A stretch of 46,168 bases of DNA. Source: a virus. Shown here one piece after another: positions 31,342 through 40,244 of this stretch. A program made the translations under genes and the position numbers. The first letter of the stretch is position 1. Every line of letters begins with the position of its first letter. The stretch is taken from the IMG/VR virus record IMGVR_UViG_3300008050_000083, positions 1 to 46,168 of that record. One strand, written 5' to 3'. The notes below the pieces were generated by a model. The model worked only from the letters and a program-made list of their open reading frames with translations. It had not been told where the DNA came from and made no database searches.

Positions 31342-32436
31342 TCAGCGGCGGCGCATATTAATTTTCTTCATGTAGTCAAAGTTAAGGATATGCACACAAA
31401 TTACCTCATCATCGTCTAACTTTGAGTCTAATTCTGCTGAATAATTAGTGATGGAGTCTGTATTGCCATCAAGTCCTGTATTTGTGTAAATCTCATCAAA
31501 GACTTCACCTGCTATACTTAACGCTAGACGGTAAGCGTTTTTGTAATTAGTACCTCTAGTAGTTATGTATATTGTGATTTCATAATTTTGATCCACTCTA
31601 GCTCCACCTAAAACAGTAAACTCGGGGGAATCAATCCTCCTGGTTATAACATGGATTGTCGGTGGTCGGAGTCGCCCAAGCATTTTAGATGATATATCAT
31701 AACCATAAATGATAGATGAATCTGAAACATGAGTCTTTAGATATACTCTATTACTATCACGCAATAAATTGACAATAGAAAGACCTGCTCTAATTAATGT
31801 ATCTTGAGCCCAATCAGATGTTGCTAATTCGTCTGGAGAAAATGCTCCGTCATTCGTGGTATAAACGGATGCCCAACTCACATTCCCTGTGGTATTTCCA
31901 AAAAATGCACCCGAACTCGAGGATGATGAGCCGGTTACTGATAAGTAATGGGTAGCTCCATCATCATCTTCAATGATTTCCCTCATGTAAAGCCTAGCAT
32001 TACCGGAAGAGTCTAGAGTTAAACGAAGGATAACAGGAACGGCGTCATCATCTCCCATATCCAAATCAAGATCATGAGTAGTTACTGTGGTGGCTCCCAC
32101 CAAATCTAATTTAGCGTTTGTTCCTTTAGACCTCACTTCAACGCGGTGAGAGCCATTATCAATAGCCATTAATACTTCACCGTTATTAGGTGCTGTGCTA
32201 AACTTAAGGGTTGTTGTTATTGTGTAGTTACCACTTACTGTCAAATCCGAAGCCCAATACTGACCTCCGCTAGTAGCATTAATTATCCACCAACCATCAG
32301 ATGCTGAGCCTTGACCGGATGAACCCGATGAAAGAGTCCATGCTATATTACTAAACCCTACAGGTGTTACTGGTAAAGCTGGGTTTTCACCATTGAGGCG
32401 ACTTCCCCAATACTGTTCCTTTGTTGCTATTGCCAC
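31342..32436 (-). CDS. LamG-like domain joined to a tail-terminator-like region
   Basis: A 364-residue protein. Residues 20-200 read like a concanavalin/LamG jelly roll (WWIINATSGGQYWASDLTV, then HRVEVRSKGTNAKLDLVG and VILRLTLDSSGNARLYMRE). Residues 215-364 are different (DTLIRAGLSIVNLL, then DQNYEITIYITTRGTNYKNA), similar to tail-completion proteins that cap the tube. Its place between a neck protein and the tube gene fits that second role. A lectin-like domain fused to a terminator would display sugar-binding at the neck. By-eye domain calls. Confidence 0.5.
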   Translation of the reverse strand: MAIATKEQYWGSRLNGENPALPVTPVGFSNIAWTLSSGSSGQGSASDGWWIINATSGGQYWASDLTVSGNYTITTTLKFSTAPNNGEVLMAIDNGSHRVEVRSKGTNAKLDLVGATTVTTHDLDLDMGDDDAVPVILRLTLDSSGNARLYMREIIEDDDGATHYLSVTGSSSSSSGAFFGNTTGNVSWASVYTTNDGAFSPDELATSDWAQDTLIRAGLSIVNLLRDSNRVYLKTHVSDSSIIYGYDISSKMLGRLRPPTIHVITRRIDSPEFTVLGGARVDQNYEITIYITTRGTNYKNAYRLALSIAGEVFDEIYTNTGLDGNTDSITNYSAELDSKLDDDEVICVHILNFDYMKKINMRRR

Positions 32437-33083
32437 TATCTAGCCCCCCATCGTTCTCTTATTTTTTCGTTCCAATCCTTTTCAAAATTGCGTTCAATTC
32501 CCTCTTGAGTATGACCTAAGAAATCTATCGGTTCAAAACCAGGGTGCATTCCCGCAGGCTTCATTGGTGCAACCGCACGAGAAAGAGTCTTTGATTTACT
32601 AGAAGAACCCACCGCAAAAAACCTGGTGCTGCTTCTAACAATCAAACCCTTATCTTCTTTTAATTCGTCAGCATACTCAAAACTATTTGTTCCCCATTGG
32701 TGGATAGCTGCAAGCTTTGCAGGACCTTTACGACTAGGATGAGAGCCTTCAACACCGCCTGGAAATGGCATAGAACCAACTCTTACTGACTTATCGGGTA
32801 ATTCTTCCCAACCGATTGATTTTGCTATTTTGATATAAACATGGCGGCTCATTTGAGAATTAATTGTTCCATCTGGAGGGACTCTTACCCCCCCTAAACC
32901 AGTTGAATCTGCTTGTTTGCGTAACCACCTTTTAGTAGCAGCTTGTTGTAAAATACTTCGCTCTTTCAATACTTCTTTAACGAGCTTTGGGCCTTCTCTT
33001 TGAGCTAGCTGCATAGCTCTTTTGAGTTCTTTAGCATCTAATTTAACTTCAAAGCTCACTAATGAACCTGTGAAATCAACCAC
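32436..33083 (-). CDS. Neck / head-tail joining protein, HK97 gp10-like
   Basis: A 215-residue protein after the connector gene, the standard place of gp10-like neck proteins. The N-terminal strand and helix (VSFEVKLDAKELKRAMQLAQ, with a long basic helix KEVLKERSILQQAATKRW) and the central HQWGTNSF segment fit that group. Its stop overlaps the next gene's start by one base. Function would be to seal the head after packaging and attach the tail. Confidence 0.6.
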   Translation of the reverse strand: MVDFTGSLVSFEVKLDAKELKRAMQLAQREGPKLVKEVLKERSILQQAATKRWLRKQADSTGLGGVRVPPDGTINSQMSRHVYIKIAKSIGWEELPDKSVRVGSMPFPGGVEGSHPSRKGPAKLAAIHQWGTNSFEYADELKEDKGLIVRSSTRFFAVGSSSKSKTLSRAVAPMKPAGMHPGFEPIDFLGHTQEGIERNFEKDWNEKIRERWGAR

Positions 33084-33084
33084 T

Positions 33085-33615
33085 TTAATCCACCGATCCT
33101 AGATGAGCAATCCTGCTCAGATTCATTAAAGCCCTCTTCTTTATCACTTGGCTCGTTCCCGACTCTCCGCCCATTTGGAAAGTCGCTTCATCTTCTAGGT
33201 AATAACCGGCGGCTATATCAGCACATATTTCACGAAGAACATGAGCAAACTCACCTTCTTGAACTGTCACACCGTCTGCGTGGTCTGCTGATAACCCTGT
33301 AACTCCCGTTAATTGATTACCGGCACGACCTGTCCAGGCAAAAGAATCACCATCAATGTTCCCATTACCTGGCACACCGAATGAACCACCTGAAGCCAAA
33401 TCAACAGTAGTAGTACCTGCTGCGTGTGCGCCGTCAAGTGTAGTTTCAGCGATTTCTCGACCAGGAGTGCTTCTTCCGTATGATTTGAACTCAGTATCAA
33501 TATCAATTGTGGCCCTGCGAATAGCTGAAGCCAACCGGCTACTCGCTTGATCCCTTTGAGCTGAATTAAGGCCGAGCCTCGATCCAACATCTGCCGCACT
33601 ACAATAATATGTCAT
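33085..33615 (-). CDS. Head-tail connector, gp6-like, with beta insert
   Basis: A 176-residue protein. The ends are helical and typical of gp6-like connectors (YCSAADVGSRLGLNSAQRDQ at the start, AHVLREICADIAAGYYLEDE near residue 130). Residues 58-115 form a Gly/Thr-rich insert (TTTVDLASGGSFGVPGNGN) with predicted strands. It would form the ring under the portal. A GGAGGATTAAAC precedes the ATG. Confidence 0.65.
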   Translation of the reverse strand: MTYYCSAADVGSRLGLNSAQRDQASSRLASAIRRATIDIDTEFKSYGRSTPGREIAETTLDGAHAAGTTTVDLASGGSFGVPGNGNIDGDSFAWTGRAGNQLTGVTGLSADHADGVTVQEGEFAHVLREICADIAAGYYLEDEATFQMGGESGTSQVIKKRALMNLSRIAHLGSVD

Positions 33616-33617
33616 GT

Positions 33618-33806
33618 TTAATCCTCCAATTCTTTTATGTCGTCAGCTACTTCTTCGGCTTTATCCACTGAATCACGCACTAAGTCAATGACTTCTTTTA
33701 GGCTGATCTTACCGTCAGCTGTCAGAAGTTTATACTTTTTGTAACCCCACGAAGCAAGCCCAAGAAGAACAACTGCTAAACCAATAATATATTCTATATC
33801 ATCCAT
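33618..33806 (-). CDS. Small single-span membrane protein
   Basis: A 62-residue protein: a hydrophobic segment (YIIGLAVVLLGLASWGY, residues 5-21), a short basic patch (KKYK) and an acidic amphipathic helix (LVRDSVDKAEEVADDIKELE). This layout is seen in small holin-like or membrane-anchoring proteins. It is packed three bases or fewer from neighbouring genes in the head-tail operon. Lysis role is a guess. Confidence 0.55.
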   Translation of the reverse strand: MDDIEYIIGLAVVLLGLASWGYKKYKLLTADGKISLKEVIDLVRDSVDKAEEVADDIKELED

Positions 33807-33809
33807 ATA

Positions 33810-33977
33810 TCAATCCTCCTTGAATAGTATTTCTTTTACTGATGAGTGGGGAATAAAGGTAAAGGGTTTGGTTTCACCTCGTCTGAAAATCTTAAGACCA
33901 TGTTCTGTTTCTTCTATCTCTATGTTAGTATAACACCTTTCAGGTGGCCGATATACAACCTTCCCAATACGAGCCAT
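33810..33977 (-). CDS. Small basic hypothetical protein
   Basis: A 55-residue protein (MARIGKVVYRPPERCY...). I use ATG at 33977 because AAGGAGGTTGG lies the right distance before it; a longer frame from 34022 would overlap the upstream gene without such a site. Predicted strand-rich (TNIEIEETEHGLKIFRRGE). No family recognised. Confidence 0.6.
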   Translation of the reverse strand: MARIGKVVYRPPERCYTNIEIEETEHGLKIFRRGETKPFTFIPHSSVKEILFKED

Positions 33978-34003
33978 AATTATTCCAACCTCCTTATGTC
34001 TTA

Positions 34004-34177
34004 TTAATTCTCTTTTAACCAAGCGTCTAATTGTGCGTCTGATGGTGCTTCTCCTAATTCAGAAGGCCATAAATCACGCCTAAAGTATTCTCCATCTCCG
34101 TCATTTTGGACAAGGGGAAATAAAATTGGGTCAAAACCCGCATAGTTCTCTAACAATACCTGTTCTAATGATTTCAT
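34004..34177 (-). CDS. Small hypothetical protein
   Basis: A 57-residue acidic protein (MKSLEQVLLENYAGFDP...) starting at ATG 34177, which follows GGAG; the TTG nine bases earlier is less likely. It overlaps the fibre gene end by start-stop coupling. It is Trp- and Pro-containing (RRDLWPSELGEAPSD), reminiscent of small tail-fibre assembly or attachment helpers, but this is position-based inference. Confidence 0.5.
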   Translation of the reverse strand: MKSLEQVLLENYAGFDPILFPLVQNDGDGEYFRRDLWPSELGEAPSDAQLDAWLKEN

Positions 34178-34178
34178 A

Positions 34179-35873
34179 TTAAACAATCTCCGCTATACTT
34201 AAAAAGGTTATACCTTCTGTAACTGCATCACCAATGAGATTTTTACCACTACCGCCATTATGATAACAATAAAGTGCTATCTTATCCCCTGCATCTAAGT
34301 TTAATAAAATTGAACCACCAGAAGGTTCACCCGAACCCCTACCATAAGTCGTCTTTGCTCTGCTACTAAAACCACCCCCCGTATCAACATATAATGATGC
34401 TATGGTGACTTCTGAGGATGAAGTATAGCGAATAGAAGCAGAAAATGATACGAAGTATTTACCTGTTCTTGGAACAACATAATACTTATTTACATTATCC
34501 CATGCGGTCGCAGTATCAAAGTCTGATGTGTTTAGAGGGCATATTGTGTATGCGCCCGAAGCAAAACCTGTTACGCTTGTTGAAAGAGAAATATGTGCTG
34601 TATGTGGGGTTGTTGCTGAAGCCGCCGCCCATTCAGGCGCGGTAGCTCCAGCATTGACTGTTAATACTTGAGCGGCTGATCCTATGGTTAGTGTTGATAA
34701 GCTGGATTGACCGCTACCATAGGGGATAGAACCCGCAACAAAAGCCTGATTCCCTGTTCCACCCGCTACTACGGGCAAGCATTGGTCAGGTAAGTCAGTA
34801 TTAGCCACACTGGATCTAAAAATCCCTTCAGCCACTTGGCGGAAAGACCAGCTTCCTCTCATGGTGGGGGGTTTAACTGAATGTATTTCAGATGGTAAGT
34901 TACCTTTAGCAAATAGAAATGCACCGTCATAGATACCAAACGAATAAACATTAAGAAGAGTGTTTTCAGATAAATATGCTGAATCACCTGGGGTAGCTGC
35001 TCGCAATTCAATTCTGTGGAAATAAGCTTTGAATGTGGTTGAAGGGAGGGAACCGTATGCTGTTCCATGACCTGCTACAGCTCCTGTGACTGGTAACGCC
35101 CAACCTTTCGGGCTTTGAGTCATACCATAGAATCTCCATGTTGCTTTTCCTCCATCAAAGGTGGGCTTTTCACAAAGAAATGGTTGAGTTGTTCCTGTTA
35201 TATTATTACCCAAGACTTCAAATATCTTTTCAGCATCTCCTTTGGGATCGGTGATACCAGATGTTGGAGGAGCAAATGCGGCAGTTACTTGTAGTGATGA
35301 AAATTGAGTAGTTTCCCAAACATTATTAATATAGTTAGTGGGTTTTCGTGGGGAAAAGTGACCTGCATTAGATACTGAAGTCACTAATTGAACTCGTGGG
35401 TATGGTCCATTATCAAAACGATATTCTTCGACTTCAGTCTGGTCAAATTGTATCGTCAAATTAAGCCGTTCTGCGTTGCTAGTCCATGAAGTTTCATCAC
35501 CCCATAACAAACGCACAAACTCGGCGGCTCCTGGGCTTCCTGTGACCGCTCCTGTGAATGTTAAAGAATAAGTACCAACACATGAAATTACTCCGTTAAA
35601 TTGAGCCCATTTTATCAAACAATTTGATGCTATCACGAGTGTTCCGACATACTTATCGTTTGTATCTTCAGCTAAATCCTGCCTAATACTAAGAACATTT
35701 GCCAAATCCCAATTACAGTGACCAGCAGCACTACCATCAAAAATGAAGTTAGAAGTGCCGTTATTGAGGTCACCTGGATCCGACCCTAAAGCCGAACCAC
35801 CTGATGTTAAAGACCAACTCCCATGAGCACTAGCATTAGCAGGTGAAGAAGCCACCCAATAATATGTTCCCAT
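34179..35873 (-). CDS. Virion fibre with C-terminal C1q/TNF-like domain
   Basis: A 564-residue Ser/Thr/Gly-rich protein. The N-terminal 330 residues are beta-rich. GTGNQAFVAGSIPYGSGQSS (near 373-392) is the Gly-Thr-Gly/Gly-Ser repeat of trimeric fibres. The last 140 residues, with YYVVPRTGKYFVSFSASIRY, then LNLDAGDKIALYCY and a final TFLSIAEIV, match the C1q/TNF head pattern (variant of V-P-x-x-G-x-Y-x-F..). Such heads bind receptors. Its location among capsid and connector genes suggests a capsid- or neck-attached fibre. Confidence 0.7.
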   Translation of the reverse strand: MGTYYWVASSPANASAHGSWSLTSGGSALGSDPGDLNNGTSNFIFDGSAAGHCNWDLANVLSIRQDLAEDTNDKYVGTLVIASNCLIKWAQFNGVISCVGTYSLTFTGAVTGSPGAAEFVRLLWGDETSWTSNAERLNLTIQFDQTEVEEYRFDNGPYPRVQLVTSVSNAGHFSPRKPTNYINNVWETTQFSSLQVTAAFAPPTSGITDPKGDAEKIFEVLGNNITGTTQPFLCEKPTFDGGKATWRFYGMTQSPKGWALPVTGAVAGHGTAYGSLPSTTFKAYFHRIELRAATPGDSAYLSENTLLNVYSFGIYDGAFLFAKGNLPSEIHSVKPPTMRGSWSFRQVAEGIFRSSVANTDLPDQCLPVVAGGTGNQAFVAGSIPYGSGQSSLSTLTIGSAAQVLTVNAGATAPEWAAASATTPHTAHISLSTSVTGFASGAYTICPLNTSDFDTATAWDNVNKYYVVPRTGKYFVSFSASIRYTSSSEVTIASLYVDTGGGFSSRAKTTYGRGSGEPSGGSILLNLDAGDKIALYCYHNGGSGKNLIGDAVTEGITFLSIAEIV

Positions 35874-35892
35874 TATTTGACCTCAAGAGTGG

Positions 35893-36285
35893 TTAGCTCG
35901 TTTCTAACCTAGTATCTGTAGATCCGGTAGCGAAGGCTGTCCCTCCTCTTTCGGCAATAGCAGATACGGCTTTATCAGCCCTCTTTTCAAAAGATGCCAA
36001 TTGGCTTCTTAATCGTATGTCCTGCTGTCCTTGCTCTTTCTCCGGTACAAACGAAGGGATTGTGTCTATTAGCACTAACAAGCAATCCCTAGCGACTAGG
36101 GCTTTAATTGCTGCTTCTTTTTGTGCTGTTGTTACTTGATTCGTGGCGTCACCTAGATAATCGGCTCCACGAGCTATTTTTGTGATATATTCTGTTTCCA
36201 TAGAAATATATTCAGTAATTGTATCTCCCAATAACCCACGAGGATAATTGAGTAAGGCCCTAATGTTGGCTTCAGTGACCGCCAT
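35893..36285 (-). CDS. Probable head-completion / connector protein
   Basis: A 130-residue helical protein (TEANIRALLNYPRGLLGDTI, then QVTTAQKEAAIKALVARDCL) located after the capsid gene, where head-completion proteins usually lie. Mostly alpha with a disordered Thr/Ser end. The start overlaps the end of the upstream gene by 14 bases. The call rests on size, fold impression and order. Confidence 0.45.
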   Translation of the reverse strand: MAVTEANIRALLNYPRGLLGDTITEYISMETEYITKIARGADYLGDATNQVTTAQKEAAIKALVARDCLLVLIDTIPSFVPEKEQGQQDIRLRSQLASFEKRADKAVSAIAERGGTAFATGSTDTRLETS

Positions 36286-36655
36286 TTGAAGGAGCCTCCG
36301 TAATTACAACAGTCTCTGCTGCCACCGCTTCAAGCCCACATCTTCTAACGCATACAACCTTTTTTGTTTTCATTACTGCGTCTGATAATTCCCCGTCAGG
36401 TAACCAGTAAAGATGGTTTTTACGGGGGAGTCTTTTCATTCCCAGGGATTCAAGAAATGGATTCATACGGATAATTCGGATCAACCACCCACGATTTGAA
36501 CGCCATGATAAACGAGCTTCCATATCTTTAATTGTATCATCTTCAAGGACAGGTAAACCCTTTTCATGTAAGAGCTTTGCTACTGAAGCCTTTGAAACCT
36601 TTGGTTTAGAGGACTTCTTTTTTGAAGGTGCTTTTTTTTCACTCTTCTTTGCCAC
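36272..36655 (-). CDS. Basic hypothetical protein, head region
   Basis: A 127-residue protein with a Lys/Ser-rich N-terminal 25 residues (KKSEKKAPSKKKSSKPK) that could bind packaged DNA or be removed on maturation. The rest is folded-looking (EARLSWRSNRGWLIRIIRM) and contains a CVRRC pair. It overlaps both neighbours. No family recognised. Confidence 0.5.
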   Translation of the reverse strand: MAKKSEKKAPSKKKSSKPKVSKASVAKLLHEKGLPVLEDDTIKDMEARLSWRSNRGWLIRIIRMNPFLESLGMKRLPRKNHLYWLPDGELSDAVMKTKKVVCVRRCGLEAVAAETVVITEAPSNGGH

Positions 36656-36866
36656 TAGACTTAGCCCCCTTCTTCTTTGGTGTTACAGCTTTTGGAACAC
36701 TCTTTTTAGGTTCTTTTGGTGCAGCAGGTAAAGCAGTAATAAAAGCTTTTATATCCGCATGAAAGGGAGGGATAAGAGCCAATTCTTTAAGTGAATCAGC
36801 GTCAAGTTCTCGACCAAGTGCCTTAGCGAGTAATGTTCCGTATTCGACAGGATCTCTTCGTGCCAT
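36639..36866 (-). CDS. Small protein with basic C-terminal tail
   Basis: A 75-residue protein. A helical N-terminal part (EYGTLLAKALGRELDADSLK) is followed by a Pro/Lys-rich tail (PKEPKKSVPKAVTPKKKGAK). The tail is very like the head of the next gene's product, and the two genes overlap by 17 bases, so they may be a split or duplicated pair. Function unknown. Confidence 0.5.
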   Translation of the reverse strand: MARRDPVEYGTLLAKALGRELDADSLKELALIPPFHADIKAFITALPAAPKEPKKSVPKAVTPKKKGAKSSGKEE

Positions 36867-36872
36867 TTAGAA

Positions 36873-37268
36873 TCACTCCGCTATACAAAGAACGAAGGTG
36901 CAAGCTGCTGTATCAGCTTGAATAGCGATAAAATCAATGGCTGCCTGTGAAGTATCGCAACGAACCATGAAACAACCACCAGGTGCTATTGCCAGGGTTG
37001 ATACATTCGCACCTGAACCTGTTGCAGTTCTAAGAGAAAGAATTACGAAGTTAGTAGTATCTCGGTTTTCAAAGTAAATACCATCTGCTTGAGTGATACC
37101 ATAATCAGTAGCCAAATCGTATTCCACTTCAGAAGTACCAATACTACCTTCTAGTTTGATGCCTTCTGCGGAAGTAAAAGAGACTGAAGCCAAGCTTTCG
37201 CTAAACCCACTAGCTCCGTCACCGGCTGCCAGACTAAATGTTCCGCTTAGGGTATTATTTCTTGCCAT
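36873..37268 (-). CDS. Small beta-rich virion protein (candidate)
   Basis: A 131-residue Ser/Thr/Ala/Gly-rich protein with alternating strands (NFVILSLRTATGSGANVSTL, then CFMVRCDTSQAAIDFIAIQ) and no charge clusters. Directly after the major capsid gene, this size and composition suit a minor capsid or decoration protein. It is not recognised by motif. Confidence 0.45.
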   Translation of the reverse strand: MARNNTLSGTFSLAAGDGASGFSESLASVSFTSAEGIKLEGSIGTSEVEYDLATDYGITQADGIYFENRDTTNFVILSLRTATGSGANVSTLAIAPGGCFMVRCDTSQAAIDFIAIQADTAACTFVLCIAE

Positions 37269-37296
37269 TTCTATCCATCCTTCAGTATATTGTTAA

Positions 37297-38226
37297 TCAG
37301 TTCACACCAGTGATTTCAGCAATTCGGTAGGTTGTGCCGCTAGCTGCTCCGTCTTGGTGCTGATGAACAATACTACCAAAGTAGGAAGTCAAGAGCCAAT
37401 CCCAGCCTACACCAGGAAGGCGAGTCAATTCAGTTTCTTGGAAGCCAGGTCCATTGTATTCAAAGAACTCAGCAGTCCCTGCGCCTGGAATCAATGCCAA
37501 CGCATCTGAACCTAAAGCACCAGTACCGTAATCACGAGTATAAGCAAAGGTTGTACCACCAGATACTCCTTCGAGGTGGTCTTGAAGTGATTGAATAACA
37601 TTTCCGAATAATTGTGTGTTTAGCAAAATGCTTCGGCGGTTGGCTGGGATAACAAAGGCCACACCTTCATTACCAGACACACGACCATTTGCGAAGATGC
37701 CGTCTAGAATGTTTAGAACATCTGCTTCTGGGTCGGCTGAACCGCCACCCCATGTTCCACCACCGGCAGCAGCTACAGTAACCGCAGCACCAGCCTTGAG
37801 GTCGGTTAGAATCTTGTTGTCAATGAGGTCTGCACGAGCTTGGATAATACCCATCTGCTGTCGATCCATGTTTTCCCATGATTCACCACGAAGTAGTGTG
37901 GTATCTAGGAAAACCACACGACCTTGACCCTTAGCAAGCTGGACTGTGTATGACTTGGTTCCGATTTTGGTAGGGTCAACAATTGCAGCATCGTCAACTG
38001 GATAGGTGAACTCACCTTGAGTACCAGTATACCACTTGAACTCCAACCAGGGAACAGTGCGAACACCGACTAGAGAAGTAGCGATAGCAATTGTTCTGGA
38101 ATGTATCTGAATAAAATCTCTTAGAGTCTGTTCTAACACCGCATCCGGTGGTGCAACGGGACCATTAGCCCCTGCCAATTCTGTGTCTGCTTTAACCAGT
38201 ATTTGTTTTAATGTATCTGATGCCAT
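37297..38226 (-). CDS. Major capsid protein, HK97 fold
   Basis: A 309-residue protein. ATG 38226 follows GGGGG and is preferred; an in-frame ATG at 38247 overlaps the decoration gene. It follows the protease/scaffold and decoration genes, the standard capsid position. Recognisable parts are the N-arm and helix (LRDFIQIHSRTIAIATSLVG), the E-loop and P-domain (TQGEFTYPVDDAAIVDPT, then NRRSILLNTQLFGNVIQSL) and an A-domain-like end (GFQETELTRLPGVGWDWLLT). It would form the icosahedral shell. No Lys/Asn crosslink can be claimed. Confidence 0.82.
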   Translation of the reverse strand: MASDTLKQILVKADTELAGANGPVAPPDAVLEQTLRDFIQIHSRTIAIATSLVGVRTVPWLEFKWYTGTQGEFTYPVDDAAIVDPTKIGTKSYTVQLAKGQGRVVFLDTTLLRGESWENMDRQQMGIIQARADLIDNKILTDLKAGAAVTVAAAGGGTWGGGSADPEADVLNILDGIFANGRVSGNEGVAFVIPANRRSILLNTQLFGNVIQSLQDHLEGVSGGTTFAYTRDYGTGALGSDALALIPGAGTAEFFEYNGPGFQETELTRLPGVGWDWLLTSYFGSIVHQHQDGAASGTTYRIAEITGVN

Positions 38227-38240
38227 ATTTATTCCCCCTA

Positions 38241-38672
38241 TCACCATACCGCTCTGTTAGTATTAACAGGAATTAGAAGTCCGGCAGTATTTGTTGATGT
38301 AGTCAAAGCCTCACCCACATATACTCCCACTACAACAGCGGAATTGGAACTATCAGTACTAACGGAACCATCCGCATCTGCGGTTTGTGAAGTGTAAAGG
38401 AGTGCTCCAGTCACTAATGCTTCAGAACCGACAGAATGACAAAAGATCACGCCGCCGCTTGGATAGAATGACACCCGACCAGCAGCCAAAAGTACGCCGT
38501 CAGCATCTCTTTGACTTTCTTGAGCTGCCACACCCACTGGTGTATCAGTTACTGCATCACAAGTAGCGAGATTTCCGCTACCATCTGCCTTCAAAAGCAA
38601 ACCCTGGTTTGCACAAGTCTCTCCTGCTGCCATCGTTCCCACGATAGGATCTTGGTAATTTCTTCCTGCCAT
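38241..38672 (-). CDS. Capsid decoration protein, DUF2190-like
   Basis: A 143-residue beta-rich protein between the protease/scaffold and capsid genes. GLLLKADGSGNLATCDAVTD and TPVGVAAQESQRDADG fit the DUF2190-type capsid cement family, in which small loops (KxDGSG..., PVGVA) recur. It would stabilise the expanded shell from the outside, as lambda gpD does. Confidence 0.7.
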   Translation of the reverse strand: MAGRNYQDPIVGTMAAGETCANQGLLLKADGSGNLATCDAVTDTPVGVAAQESQRDADGVLLAAGRVSFYPSGGVIFCHSVGSEALVTGALLYTSQTADADGSVSTDSSNSAVVVGVYVGEALTTSTNTAGLLIPVNTNRAVW

Positions 38673-38673
38673 T

Positions 38674-39879
38674 TCAAATCATCTCCTTAACTTCATTGTA
38701 TTGTTGTGCTTTTTCAACCCCAGACGAATGCTTATTCCACGCATTAGCCCATAGATTAAAGTAATGTTCATAGGTTGTTTCTTCGGTAGTGATATGCTCG
38801 CCATTAATCCAATTAGATACAACCTTCTGTGGTGCATCATCGGTTTTAACAAAGTCGCTTTCAACACTTGCTACAGGTCGCATTTCAACAACTTCAGGTG
38901 TTGGGTGTGCTGCTTCCCATGAATCAATAAGTGAAGCGATAACACCAGATGGTAATTCTTCGTGGCCTGTCAAACCAAACCCAGAAGCTTTTTCCACTAG
39001 CTGTTGTCGGTCTGCTTCGGCTACCGCTGCTTCCTTCTCTTCAAACTCCGCCACCTTTCCGTTTGCCAGGATAAGCTGAGCCTTCATTTCATCTATTTCT
39101 GCCTTAAGCTGAAGGGAATTATCCGCTTCATCTTCAATAATTTCTTCTTCAGTCATAGCAACCACTATTTCGCCTTGAACCTCGCAAGAGGTTGGTTGAT
39201 ACTTAAGGCCTGTGTCAATTTCGGTTTCAGAAGCAGTTGCTGGAGGTAAATCATTCACCTTGACTCTTACTGCTTCTTCTATATTGGCTCGCTCATAGGC
39301 TGGTCTATGAACAATAGCCAAATGGTCGAAGTCAAAATCAGAACCAAATATCAAGACTCCATCTTCGGTTTCTGAATCGGGGATCCCTGAACCGCCGATG
39401 CTTACTCCATAATCAGAACGGAGCCAAAGACCGGATTCAAGAGCTTCAAATAATTCGGGTCTGCGGATTTCAGCAGTATAACGAACATTCCATGTTGAAT
39501 CTGCAAAGTCCTCAATAATTGTTGATGATACTAGACCTACTACTGCTTCTTCCACTTCGCCGTTCATATTGCGGCTAAACCCAAAAGCATCTGGTTCTGG
39601 ATGATTAAGTGTTACATCTGCGTTCATCATTTGTTTGGATATGAAGTCAGCCCCTTTTCTAGATATTTCCCAATTATTCTTATTAGGTCCTTCGTGAAAT
39701 GCTATGCCTGAAATAATCACTACTTGCTTTCCGGTAATGGCTGATACATTCATTTTAGCCTCTTCAATAGTCAAATCAAACTCTATTTTAATAGGATTTA
39801 CTTTAACTTCCTCTAATACGATTTGGCTATCCATATTAATAACGGACTCCTGGTCGCTGTTTTTAATGCTTTTACTCAT
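38674..39879 (-). CDS. Prohead protease fused to scaffold
   Basis: A 401-residue protein. The N-terminal half has the prohead-protease pattern: DVTLNHPEPDAFGFSR (His), later YGVSIGGSG (Ser in a Ser-Ile-Gly turn) and FDHLAIVHRPAYERANI, a variant of the HlalV-x-xPA strand. The second half is an acidic coiled coil (EEIIEDEADNSLQLKAEIDE, continuing to residue 290), the usual scaffold. It would guide shell assembly and be self-cleaved. Neighbours portal, decoration and capsid fit. Catalytic assignments are by analogy. Confidence 0.78.
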   Translation of the reverse strand: MSKSIKNSDQESVINMDSQIVLEEVKVNPIKIEFDLTIEEAKMNVSAITGKQVVIISGIAFHEGPNKNNWEISRKGADFISKQMMNADVTLNHPEPDAFGFSRNMNGEVEEAVVGLVSSTIIEDFADSTWNVRYTAEIRRPELFEALESGLWLRSDYGVSIGGSGIPDSETEDGVLIFGSDFDFDHLAIVHRPAYERANIEEAVRVKVNDLPPATASETEIDTGLKYQPTSCEVQGEIVVAMTEEEIIEDEADNSLQLKAEIDEMKAQLILANGKVAEFEEKEAAVAEADRQQLVEKASGFGLTGHEELPSGVIASLIDSWEAAHPTPEVVEMRPVASVESDFVKTDDAPQKVVSNWINGEHITTEETTYEHYFNLWANAWNKHSSGVEKAQQYNEVKEMI

Positions 39880-40244
39880 TACTTACTACCTCCCTTCTTT
39901 TTGGGAATGGAGGTCATACCTTCTTTGTATTTTTCGACATCCATTTGGTGACGGTGTTCTTCAACATCTCGCTCTCTATTATGCACTTTATCGTCTGGTA
40001 TTCCATCAATATCAGATTGTTGTTCATTTTCCCACATTCTAATAATAATACCTAATGCGGGTGATGCCACACCACCTATAATTGCTATAAGTGCTATGAA
40101 CCCATCAAGGTTAGGGATTACTAAGTCAGGTTGCCAGATACCCATACCCACCACACCACCTGCAGCTAAAATCCACAAATAGATAATAGGTACTACTGTT
40201 TTATTTACCAATGCGTCATTAAATGTATTTTTCTTATGACTCAT
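39879..40244 (-). CDS. Two-span membrane protein, holin-like candidate
   Basis: A 121-residue protein from ATG 40244; a start at 40337 would run deep into the portal frame. Two hydrophobic segments (VVPIIYLWILAAGGVVGMGI and LDGFIALIAIIGGVASPALG) are separated by a short loop and followed by a charged tail ending KKKGGSK. Its end overlaps the protease start (TAATG). The hairpin topology suits a holin or a membrane-remodelling protein, but archaeal virus lysis is poorly known, so the role is open. Confidence 0.6.
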   Translation of the reverse strand: MSHKKNTFNDALVNKTVVPIIYLWILAAGGVVGMGIWQPDLVIPNLDGFIALIAIIGGVASPALGIIIRMWENEQQSDIDGIPDDKVHNRERDVEEHRHQMDVEKYKEGMTSIPKKKGGSK

